A DNA stretch of 8,544 nucleotides from contig JBAXLO010000202.1 in NCBI GenBank assembly GCA_037134755.1, forward strand, positions 1-8,544, written 5' to 3'. Shown piece by piece: positions 1 through 6,318 of this stretch (position 1 is its first letter; every line of letters begins with the position of its first letter). Source of the DNA: JBAXLO01 sp037134755. Lineage in GTDB: Bacteria; Bacteroidota; Bacteroidia; Bacteroidales; JACABE01. Made by a program: the position numbers and the translations under genes. Below the pieces are notes generated by a model. That model was not told where the DNA came from, did no database searches, and saw nothing but the letters and a program-made list of their open reading frames with translations.

Positions 1-951
1 ACTGCAATGGGTTGCAAAACAATTCTTATTCCATTGCAAACTATGGGTATGAGTAGTCTTTTTGATAAAAAAGACACCAAGCCTGAAGCTTATGATCAAT
101 ATCGCCAACAGGCTAAAGATTTTTACAAAGACCTTAATCCTGCTACCGAAAAGAAAGTGTTTGTTGCAGTATTAGAGATGTATAAGAAGTTTGTAGATAA
201 GCAACAACAACCCGACATCTTAGATATTATCGAAAAAGATTATAAAGGAAATATCAATAAGTTTGCTGACGAAGCTTTCGAAAACTCTATGTTTACTTCC
301 GAAGAAGCATTTAATAACTTCTTAAAGAAGCCTTCTACTAAGAAGTTTAATAAGGATCTTATTCATAAAACAGCCATGTCAATCTATGGTGCATATATGA
401 AGAGCAATACTGATAGCCGCGAACTTAACAATAAGTTTAACATTACTAAGCGACTGTTTGTTGCCGCTTTGCGCGAAATGCAGCCTGAAAAGAAATTCTA
501 TCCTGATGCTAACTTCACCATGCGTATGACTTATGGTAAGATATTGGATTATACCGCTGCCGATGCTGTACATTATGATTATGTTACCCATCTTAAAGGT
601 GTGATGGAAAAAGAAGATCCAACCAATGATGAGTTTACTGTTCCAGCTAAACTTAAAGAACTTTATGCAAAGAAAGACTTTGGCAGATACGGTTCAAATG
701 GCGACCTTAATGTATGTTTTTTAACTACTAATGATATTACCGGTGGTAACTCAGGTAGCCCTGTTATGAATGGTGACGGACAATTAATCGGTCTGGCTTT
801 TGATGGCAACTGGGAAGCTATGAGTGGTGATGTAGCTTTCGAACCCGAACTTCAACGCACTATTTGCGTTGACATTCGCTATGTTCTTTTCTGTATTGAT
901 AAGATGGCTAATGCTCAGAATTTGATTAAAGAAATGAATATTATTGAATAA
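1..951 (+). CDS. S46 family dipeptidyl-peptidase, C-terminal part (5' end outside window)
   Basis: This is the C-terminal ~316 residues of a serine peptidase of family S46 (DPP7/DPP11 type), which removes dipeptides from peptide N-termini in the periplasm or at the cell surface of Bacteroidota. The frame is open to the first base, so the Met codon at 7 is internal; family members are usually about 700 residues. The nucleophile motif TGGNSGSPVMNGDGQLIG is at 739-792, with the catalytic Ser codon at 751-753. The catalytic His and Asp lie in the missing N-terminal part. Eighteen residues after the Ser is Gly (FDGNWE, codon 805-807). In DPP11 this position is Arg and confers Asp/Glu preference, so Gly points to DPP7-like preference for hydrophobic P1 residues (inference). 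The conserved tail with FEPELQRTICVDIRYVLF follows. No frameshift is visible. A shared hairpin lies 36 bp downstream. Confidence 0.93.
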   Translation, partial: TAMGCKTILIPLQTMGMSSLFDKKDTKPEAYDQYRQQAKDFYKDLNPATEKKVFVAVLEMYKKFVDKQQQPDILDIIEKDYKGNINKFADEAFENSMFTSEEAFNNFLKKPSTKKFNKDLIHKTAMSIYGAYMKSNTDSRELNNKFNITKRLFVAALREMQPEKKFYPDANFTMRMTYGKILDYTAADAVHYDYVTHLKGVMEKEDPTNDEFTVPAKLKELYAKKDFGRYGSNGDLNVCFLTTNDITGGNSGSPVMNGDGQLIGLAFDGNWEAMSGDVAFEPELQRTICVDIRYVLFCIDKMANAQNLIKEMNIIE

Positions 952-987
952 ATATATCATCCAAAGTATTAGATAATACCTTGATTT

Positions 988-1020
988 AAAACTAACAGGT
1001 TTCCAAAACCTGTTAGTTTT
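988..1020. terminator. Bidirectional hairpin terminator between convergent genes
   Basis: A perfect 15-bp stem pairs 988-1002 with 1006-1020 around a 3-base loop (CCA). On the plus strand the stem ends in a T run and continues into T-rich sequence. On the minus strand it also ends in TTTT. It sits between the convergent S46 peptidase (stop at 951) and yebC (stop at 1058), so it can serve both. Confidence 0.8.
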
Positions 1021-1057
1021 TGTATAATATATTTTTATGCTTAGAAAAAAAGTTTTA

Positions 1058-1804
1058 TTACTTTTCTAACTCTGTAATAAGTTCTTCGGTCATCTCCATA
1101 TTATGGAACACATTAGTAACATCATCATCTTCTTCGATAACATCAATTAATTTCATAACCTTTTTAGCATCATCCACACTTATCTTTTCCATACTCTTAG
1201 GAATACGTTGCAGTTCTGAATTTTCTGCTTCAATATTAAGTTGTTCAAGTTTCTTAACCATGTGCCCAAAATCTTCCATTGCAGTAGTTATTGTGTAATA
1301 ACCTTCTTCGAGCTGAATATCTTCAGCACCTGCATCAATCAAGTCAAGCTCAACTTCTTCAAGATTTAGATTAGCTTCAGGAATAGTAAATATACCCTTG
1401 CGATCAAATAAAAACAACAAAGAACCATTGGTACCTAAGCTACCATTGTATTTATTAAAATAAGACCTGATATTACTAACAGTACGCTGTTGATTATCGG
1501 TAGTACACTCAACAAAGATGGCAATACCATGAGGTGCATAGCACTCATAAGTTAATTCTTGGAAATTAGCAGCATCCTTATCAGAAGCTTTACTAATAGC
1601 TCTTTGCATATTGTCTTTTGGCATATTGCAGCCTTTTGCATTTGATATTGCAAGACGTAAACGAGGGTTGCCGTCCGGATCAGGACCACCTTCTTTTACT
1701 GCTACAGTAATTTCTTTAATTACTCTCGAAAACATTTTTGAACGCTTTGCATCCAATGCTCCCTTTTTGCGCTTAATGGTTGACCATTTATTGTGTCCTG
1801 ACAT
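1058..1804 (-). CDS. yebC: YebC/PmpR (TACO1) family protein
   Basis: A full-length YebC family protein of 248 residues, close to the family norm of about 240-250. The N-terminal signature is intact: MSGHNKWSTIKRKKGALDAK at the start, then the KMFSRVIKEI helix, GNPRLRLAISNAKGCNMPKDNMQRAI (residues about 46-71) and YECYAPHGIAIFVEC (about 85-99). The acidic C-terminal domain follows. Family members were first described as DNA-binding regulators (PmpR, YebC). More recent work on YebC and mitochondrial TACO1 supports a cytosolic role in translation, relieving ribosome stalling at proline-rich stretches. The start is fixed by the invariant M-[AS]-GH-N-KW opening. The gene appears monocistronic: a terminator lies upstream at 1872-1893 and another downstream at 988-1020. 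The 67 bases upstream contain a small inverted repeat (AATTTC at 1829-1834, GAAATT at 1842-1847), but I cannot assign a promoter with confidence. Confidence 0.97.
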   Translation of the reverse strand: MSGHNKWSTIKRKKGALDAKRSKMFSRVIKEITVAVKEGGPDPDGNPRLRLAISNAKGCNMPKDNMQRAISKASDKDAANFQELTYECYAPHGIAIFVECTTDNQQRTVSNIRSYFNKYNGSLGTNGSLLFLFDRKGIFTIPEANLNLEEVELDLIDAGAEDIQLEEGYYTITTAMEDFGHMVKKLEQLNIEAENSELQRIPKSMEKISVDDAKKVMKLIDVIEEDDDVTNVFHNMEMTEELITELEK

Positions 1805-1871
1805 GTATATTTGTATTATTGATTTCTAAATTTCAATTCGCGAAATTAAACATTCTGCAAAAATAAAAAAA

Positions 1872-1893
1872 ATGTCGGTATAAACACCGACAT
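1872..1893 (-). terminator. Rho-independent terminator of the sigma/outer-membrane operon
   Basis: An 8-bp GC-containing stem pairs 1872-1879 (ATGTCGGT) with 1886-1893 (ACCGACAT) around a 6-base loop. On the minus strand it is followed by a run of seven T. It lies 61 bp after the stop of the outer-membrane gene at 1955 and just before yebC on the same strand, so it isolates yebC from readthrough. A-runs and T-runs on both sides mean it could also work on the plus strand, but no plus-strand gene ends here. Confidence 0.8.
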
Positions 1894-1954
1894 CTTTTTA
1901 AAAAACTTAATAAAAATCTGAAAAATAAAAATAGTAGTAATTATTTTAGAAAAA

Positions 1955-3457
1955 TTACCATCCTATTAATGTTATCCCTACAGTATAAGGATAAAGTTCA
2001 GGTCCTTTTCCATCCTGAAATAAAGTTGTCAAAGCATAACTGGCAAATAAATTTATCGGACCCCAGCCTACTCTTACCTCAGCATCTAGTTTAATAGGGT
2101 TTAAGTAAAAATCATTATAGATTTTATCCTTTTGCTTTTCACCATCCTTTATATAAACTTGCTTTGAATGCGAACCAATACGATAGCCAAATACTGCACC
2201 TGCACTTATATGAAATTGTTGTTTATGATTGACTTTACTTGTTTGATATTCTAAAAATAAAGGAACTCTCAGCCAACTCATAGTCAATTTACTTTTGATA
2301 TAACTATCAATTGCTTTGTTATGATAACCATAAATCTGACTTGAATCAGGGCATAAAACAACGTCGTAATCAAAACGATAATTATTGTATTGCAATCCAA
2401 GCCCTGTTACAACCCCTAGTCTATTGTTTATTATATTTGCACTAACGTTGAAAAAGTTAATATCAACCTCAATAGATTTATTCATATTTAATTTTAGATA
2501 ATCATATTTCGATGGAAGTGTATTGCTAAAATTCTTATCAACATAACCATTAAAACCTAAGCCGAAACCTGCCCAATGTCCATGAAACTTTGTCTTTTTA
2601 GGATTAACACTCATCGAAAGATTGTTTTCGTCAATATCTAGAACATCTTCACCATTATTTTCTTTGTAATTGTCGCCATCACTTTTATTATCTGAATAAG
2701 TTATGATTTTAGTAATCCTTATTGAATCTCTTTCACCTTTTCTTACAGAATCATCAGTAATTTCGATCTCTTTATCAATATATTTCCCTTGAGTTTTATT
2801 ACTTGTAACTTGTTTCAAAGATTTCTTTTCGTTGGTAACTTTCCCCATCCCTGACTCATTAACTTCCAAGCGATCACTTACATTTACTTTTGCCCTAGAT
2901 ACTCCTGTTGCATTTATATTCCCGTTAACAGCATTCAATTTTATGGCTAAAAGATTAGCAGCCCCTGATAAATTTGCGTTGATTGTATTTGCAACGCCCT
3001 TTAAAGTTATATTAGATGCTCCTGACATATTGACAGTAATGTTGCCTGATGAATTTAAATTCAATGAAACCTGTGAAGCTCCGGTTGTTTTTATATCAAT
3101 TCCATCTGATTTAATATCATTAATAGATTTAACTTTTGTTATACCTCCTGCTTTTATCATTTTAAGATTAGGACAAACTATATAAATATCCGAAGTTTCG
3201 TTACCGGATTTAGTTTTAGGTGCTATTTTTAATATCCCATCTTTCACGTTAAATTCAACACCATCTTCTTCTGCTTTTACGGATTGCATATCACCTTGAG
3301 AAATAAATATTGTTGACACATCACCTGCATCAATCCCTTTGAAAGCAGGCAAATTAGTTGCATTTTTATTATTCTGTTTTAAAATAGAATCCTGTGCATT
3401 TACATTATAATTAATACTTATAATAAGCATTAATAACATTAGTTTAATTGTTTTCAT
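1955..3457 (-). CDS. Head-GIN (DUF2807) domain protein fused to an outer-membrane beta-barrel
   Basis: Numbered from the Met at 3457 (500 residues). Residues 1-21 form a signal peptide (MKTIKLMLLMLIISINYNVNA, cut before QDS). Residues about 38-210 are a head-GIN/DUF2807 domain: Gly-containing turns recur every 19-21 residues (AGGI, TTGAS, MSGAS, LSGAA, ATGVS), as expected for a beta-helix-like solenoid. A charged Asn/Asp/Lys-rich linker spans about 210-290. The rest, from GHWAGFGLGFNGYV to the end, alternates like a small transmembrane beta-barrel and finishes in TVGITLIGW, with the terminal aromatic typical of Bam substrates. The predicted site is the outer membrane; the function is unknown, with adhesin or cell-surface sensor possible. 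An in-frame Met at 3490 would add 11 residues before the signal peptide. I prefer 3457 because of the hydrophobic leader and the ECF-type promoter at 3501-3527, which would leave 3490 almost leaderless. It is the last gene of the sigma/anti-sigma operon. Confidence 0.85.
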   Translation of the reverse strand: MKTIKLMLLMLIISINYNVNAQDSILKQNNKNATNLPAFKGIDAGDVSTIFISQGDMQSVKAEEDGVEFNVKDGILKIAPKTKSGNETSDIYIVCPNLKMIKAGGITKVKSINDIKSDGIDIKTTGASQVSLNLNSSGNITVNMSGASNITLKGVANTINANLSGAANLLAIKLNAVNGNINATGVSRAKVNVSDRLEVNESGMGKVTNEKKSLKQVTSNKTQGKYIDKEIEITDDSVRKGERDSIRITKIITYSDNKSDGDNYKENNGEDVLDIDENNLSMSVNPKKTKFHGHWAGFGLGFNGYVDKNFSNTLPSKYDYLKLNMNKSIEVDINFFNVSANIINNRLGVVTGLGLQYNNYRFDYDVVLCPDSSQIYGYHNKAIDSYIKSKLTMSWLRVPLFLEYQTSKVNHKQQFHISAGAVFGYRIGSHSKQVYIKDGEKQKDKIYNDFYLNPIKLDAEVRVGWGPINLFASYALTTLFQDGKGPELYPYTVGITLIGW

Positions 3458-3500
3458 AGAAGTATTCTTTAAATTAGATCGTAAATTCATTTTTAGTTGT

Positions 3501-3527
3501 GACGAATTAATCGAATAAATTGTTACT
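3501..3527 (-). promoter_or_regulatory. ECF-type promoter upstream of the head-GIN/beta-barrel gene
   Basis: On the minus strand AGTAAC (-35, 3527-3522) is followed by exactly 17 bases and CGTC (-10, 3504-3501). This has the same bases and spacing as the site upstream of the sigma gene. It lies in the 47-83 bp gap between the anti-sigma stop and the outer-membrane gene. A start of transcription around 3493-3495 leaves a leader of about 36 bases to the Met at 3457. The assignment rests on resemblance to known ECF promoters (for example the TGTAAC-N17-CGAC type of Bacillus SigX). Confidence 0.6.
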
Positions 3528-3537
3528 GTATTTTTAA

Positions 3538-4554
3538 TTATTTTATTGCTAATTTTTGTTCTATACTTTTATAAGTGTTTCTTACACCGGTAGTAAAAGT
3601 CCCAATTTTAGCATAACCTTTATTAGCTACATTGTAAATAAAATCCTGTACTTCCGCTATCTGATCGTCGGGATTTATAAATTTATTAAATTGCATATTC
3701 CTAAGACTTCTGTTTTTTCGGGAAGCATCATTTTCATCATCATTATTAAGCATACCAGATATGTTAGTATAATAATCTCTAGTTTCGAATTGATTATTGG
3801 ATGTATTAGCAGCCAACTGAATTTGTATTTGGTTTTTAGGTTCAATAGCAGCTATCTGAATGTCTTCAATTCTGTTCTCTACTTTTTTCTTTTGAACAGG
3901 AACAATAGTTACAGTATTTTTAACTCTTAAGTTGTGTTTTTTAATTGGAATATCAATAATAGAAGCAGTATTTTTAGAAAAGTTTTGCTCTGTATTTGTA
4001 TTAGTTATTGCTAAATTATTATTAACATCATTATTCTGATTATTCTTTATAAATAATGAAGCTCCAAATAAAATTAAGAATGAAGCAGCAATAGCAACAG
4101 TAGCGTAATTTACTTTCTTATTTATATTTCCTAAAGTAAATTTCTTTAAATCCTTTTTATTTTCAAATACAATTGTAGTGTCTGGTATAAGTTTGGTTAA
4201 AGAAAAAAGTTTGTATTCATCTTTTAAAGTAGGATTGTTTTGAAGAAAGATTTCCAGTTGTTTTTGCTGACTATTATCCAAATCTCCTTCAATTGAAGCA
4301 ATAAAGTATTCTTTATAATTAGTATCATTAATAATAACTTTTGATGTGTCTGGGGTTTGTTTTAAAGCTAGTTTTAAATCGAATCTAACTTGTTTGTCAG
4401 GAACAATGCTAATGTTTTCGAAGCTGTCAAACTCTTCTTTTATATCAGGGTTTGCAATCAAAAATGCCTGTAATTCATGCTCCTCACTCATTGTAAGTGT
4501 TCCCTCGTAGTAGTCGAGAATGTAGATTTCGTAATTATTTTTATTTATACTCAT
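3538..4554 (-). CDS. Single-pass membrane anti-sigma-like protein with duplicated cytoplasmic domain
   Basis: A 338-residue protein encoded one base after the sigma gene. It has a single membrane segment at about 149-169 (YATVAIAASFLILFGASLFI) preceded by Lys-rich sequence, which predicts a cytoplasmic N-terminus and an Asn/Gln-rich periplasmic C-terminus. Residues about 6-62 and 79-138 are two copies of one domain. Each has an aromatic/acidic start (NYEIYILDYYEGTL, NYKEYFIASIEGDL), a helix ending in F-L-x-x-N-P (AFLIANPDIKEEF, IFLQNNPTLKDEY), then I-x-x-D-x-x-x-x-F-x-x-K-x-x-L/LK. This EG...FL..NP pattern is seen in Bacteroidota proteins encoded next to ECF sigma factors. Its position and topology support a role as membrane-bound anti-sigma factor that holds the sigma factor until an envelope signal arrives (inference). 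The C-terminal part (about 170-338) resembles nothing I recognise. Start: the TAATATG junction suggests translational coupling to the sigma gene. Confidence 0.8.
   Translation of the reverse strand: MSINKNNYEIYILDYYEGTLTMSEEHELQAFLIANPDIKEEFDSFENISIVPDKQVRFDLKLALKQTPDTSKVIINDTNYKEYFIASIEGDLDNSQQKQLEIFLQNNPTLKDEYKLFSLTKLIPDTTIVFENKKDLKKFTLGNINKKVNYATVAIAASFLILFGASLFIKNNQNNDVNNNLAITNTNTEQNFSKNTASIIDIPIKKHNLRVKNTVTIVPVQKKKVENRIEDIQIAAIEPKNQIQIQLAANTSNNQFETRDYYTNISGMLNNDDENDASRKNRSLRNMQFNKFINPDDQIAEVQDFIYNVANKGYAKIGTFTTGVRNTYKSIEQKLAIK
4141..4539 (-). repeat. Coding tandem duplication in the anti-sigma protein
   Basis: Two diverged copies of a domain of about 57-60 residues, encoded at about 4369-4539 and 4141-4320 and separated by a short linker. 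They share the aromatic-acidic opening followed by EG, the F-L-x-x-N-P motif, and a closing I/V-P-D...F/V...K-DLK pattern. The DNA of the copies has diverged, so the similarity is mainly at protein level. Confidence 0.65.
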
Positions 4555-4555
4555 A

Positions 4556-5041
4556 TTAAATAACCCTTTCCATTGTTCCTATATATTCTTTTAAGAATAA
4601 ACGTGCTCTATAAATATATACCTTTACTTGCGATTCATTTAAACCACAAATATCTCCTATTTCATCATAACTATAACCTTCATAATCTCTGAGCATAACC
4701 ACTGATCGTTGTATTTCGGGCAACCTTTCTACAGCTTTGTTTAATATTTCTTTAACATCAGAATAACCTCCTTCATAAGTCATATCATCAAATAATTTAT
4801 CATCAAAAGTAGTTTGTTTTTTATCCCTTCTAATTGTATCTATCATGGTATGATAAGCCGTAGTAAATAAGTAAGATCTGGCTTTAGAATAGTTAATATC
4901 CTTCACCTTATCCCACATCTTAATAAATGAATCCTGAACAATGTCTTTTGCCTTATCCTCATCTTTAATATTCTTGAGAATAAAACGATATACACCGTCC
5001 GAAAAATCATCTACACACCTATTATACTCGGTATTTGTCAT
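4556..5041 (-). CDS. ECF-type RNA polymerase sigma factor
   Basis: A 161-residue sigma-70 family protein of ECF size and architecture. Region 2 is at about residues 5-75 (YRFILKNIKDEDKAKDIVQDSFIKMWDKV, then the RSYLFTTAYHTMIDTIRR helix used in promoter melting and -10 contact). Region 4 is at about 98-152 (LPEIQRSVVMLRDYEGYSYDEIGDICGLNESQVKVYIYRAR), including the helix-turn-helix that binds the -35 element. Regions 1 and 3 are absent, as expected for this group. It is the first gene of an operon with a membrane anti-sigma protein one base downstream and an outer-membrane protein after that. This points to control by an envelope signal. An ECF-type promoter at 5080-5106 suggests autoregulation. 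Start: the ATG at 5041 gives the full region 2; an ATG four bases upstream is out of frame. No strong Shine-Dalgarno is present, only an A-rich leader. Confidence 0.95.
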   Translation of the reverse strand: MTNTEYNRCVDDFSDGVYRFILKNIKDEDKAKDIVQDSFIKMWDKVKDINYSKARSYLFTTAYHTMIDTIRRDKKQTTFDDKLFDDMTYEGGYSDVKEILNKAVERLPEIQRSVVMLRDYEGYSYDEIGDICGLNESQVKVYIYRARLFLKEYIGTMERVI

Positions 5042-5079
5042 TCATTTTTTTTATTACAATCCGGATATTTCGTATTTAT

Positions 5080-5106
5080 GACGTACATCTATTGCTAAAA
5101 GTTACA
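5080..5106 (-). promoter_or_regulatory. ECF-type promoter upstream of the sigma factor gene
   Basis: On the minus strand TGTAAC (-35, 5106-5101) is followed by a 17-base spacer and CGTC (-10, 5083-5080). The implied transcription start near 5072-5074 leaves a leader of about 32 bases to the sigma ATG at 5041. TGTAAC/CGTC with this spacing matches the general ECF promoter pattern. The same core and spacing recur at 3501-3527, before the outer-membrane gene of the operon, which supports recognition by the sigma factor encoded here. Confidence 0.65.
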
Positions 5107-5240
5107 ATCATCAAATAGTTTATAAAATTACACAATTATATTATATAAACGCATCGTAATTATTATTCAATATAATTTATTCAATTTTATGCTATTTAAA
5201 TACACATTTATTTATATTCATTTTGTATTAAAATTTATAG

Positions 5241-5248
5241 TATTTTTG
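5241..5248 (+). promoter_or_regulatory. Candidate Bacteroidota -7 box for the exosortase gene
   Basis: TATTTTTG fits the TAnnTTTG -7 consensus of Bacteroidota housekeeping promoters and lies 13 bases before the ATG at 5262. An upstream TTTTG at 5221-5225 is only 15 bases away, shorter than the usual spacing of about 19, so no good -33 element is seen. It would give a very short leader. In DNA this AT-rich, chance matches are likely. Confidence 0.35.
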
Positions 5249-5261
5249 TAAAAAAAATTAT

Positions 5262-5879
5262 ATGAATAAAATTATCTCAAAACTAAAAGAACTCGAAGCT
5301 AAATATAAACTTAATCCTTTTAGAGAAGTAGGGCTGTTTATGCTTATATTAATAGTTGTGCATTTTTTATATAGATGGTTGGCTAGGAATCAATTTCAGG
5401 TATTGGGTATTCAAATAATATCTCCAGATCTCTTTAATTATGTTGCTCATATTTTATTTAAACATAGTTTATGGATAAATAAACATATACTAGGACTTCA
5501 TTTTACTACAAATGGTGATTATTTTTACTTTCTTAATCCTAAATATCCTATAGAAAGAAATGCTTACAATGGTTGGATAGGAGTAGGTGCAAGTTGTTCG
5601 TCAGTAAAACAAACAATAGAGTTTGTTGCATTAATGTTATTATACCCAGGTCCTTGGAAACACAAATTATGGTTTATACCTTCAGGAATATTAATTATAC
5701 ATATTGTAAATATATTCCGTATAGTTAGCTTATCAGTAATATTAGTAAATTTTAAATCTCAAAGTGTTTTCACTTTCTCACACGATTGGATACTACGTCC
5801 TTTCTTTTATGTTGTTATATTTGGGATGTGGGTATTTTGGGTCGAAAAGATTATGAAAAATAGATTAAGAGATTTATAG
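5262..5879 (+). CDS. Exosortase/archaeosortase family membrane protein (short XrtF-like form)
   Basis: A 205-residue polytopic membrane protein with the three conserved exosortase residues in order: Cys112 in GASCSSVKQ, Arg153 in NIFRIVSL, and His174 in SHDWILRPFFYV. In this family the Cys is the proposed nucleophile of a transpeptidase that cleaves C-terminal sorting signals of exported proteins at the inner membrane. Membrane segments are predicted at about 22-40, 113-130, 137-162 and 180-196. It is shorter than proteobacterial EPS-linked exosortases (about 280 or more residues) and closer in size to Bacteroidota forms such as XrtF; I cannot place it in a named subfamily. It diverges from the sigma gene across 220 bp and is followed by a long non-coding region. 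No protein in the window shows a recognisable sorting signal, so the substrate is unknown. Start: the first Met, just after a TATTTTTG box. Confidence 0.85.
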   Translation: MNKIISKLKELEAKYKLNPFREVGLFMLILIVVHFLYRWLARNQFQVLGIQIISPDLFNYVAHILFKHSLWINKHILGLHFTTNGDYFYFLNPKYPIERNAYNGWIGVGASCSSVKQTIEFVALMLLYPGPWKHKLWFIPSGILIIHIVNIFRIVSLSVILVNFKSQSVFTFSHDWILRPFFYVVIFGMWVFWVEKIMKNRLRDL

Positions 5880-6138
5880 AATCTTTAAACTATTTTTCTT
5901 ATTCTCTTATTTTTAAGACTAACAACAAATATACTACATAGTATATTGTATCTCTAATTATTTTAACATTTAAATTTTTGTTTTCATTATAAAGTATTCT
6001 AAGCTTAGGCTTAATGCATATATTTTTAAGCATATAGTGAGATTGTTAATTGTAAATATTTTTGTATATGTACAACAAAAAAAAATTGTGTAGCATATAT
6101 TTATGTATTTATGCTAATAGATATTTATTTATTACCAT

Positions 6139-6191
6139 ATACAAATGTATTTGCATGCATCCAAAAAAAATAGGTGCAAATACATTTGTAT
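6139..6191. repeat. 17-bp perfect inverted repeat with 19-base loop
   Basis: 6139-6155 (ATACAAATGTATTTGCA) is the exact reverse complement of 6175-6191, with an A8-containing loop between them. The arms lie in neighbouring units of the 42-bp array. A strong hairpin or cruciform is possible, but there is no T-run after it, so it is not a standard terminator. Confidence 0.8.
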
Positions 6192-6318
6192 TTAGTCCAA
6201 CTCAAAAAAAATAAGTACATAAACTATTAATATTTGTCTCTCCAAAAAAATTCTTTTACATAATATTTTTGTATTTGGTACTTCATAATTTTTTTTCTGT
6301 ACAAATACATTTGTATTT
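6177..6318 (+). repeat. 17-bp direct repeat CAAATACATTTGTATTT, two copies
   Basis: Identical copies sit at 6177-6193 and 6302-6318, 125 bp apart (three array periods). Fifteen bases of the motif also occur inverted at 6139-6153. The second copy lies in a larger imperfect palindrome, ACAAATAC-ATTT-GTATTTGT (6301-6320). Confidence 0.8.

Noticed and set aside
379..591. Open frame on the minus strand inside the S46 peptidase gene
   Set aside because: It lies wholly antisense to a conserved peptidase frame, has no recognisable domain and looks like a shadow frame.
1020..1829. Two plus-strand open frames antisense to yebC (1020-1298 and 1611-1829)
   Set aside because: Ser/Ile/Thr-rich composition comes from reverse-reading acidic and Lys-rich codons of yebC; there is no family resemblance.
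2832..3185. Plus-strand open frame antisense to the head-GIN domain
   Set aside because: The frame is open because of the repetitive Gly/Ala/Asn codons of the opposite strand; no start context or domain is seen.
3556..3930. Plus-strand open frame antisense to the anti-sigma gene
   Set aside because: Ile/Ser/Tyr-rich product expected from antisense of Asn/Lys/Asp-rich coding; it overlaps a well supported gene.
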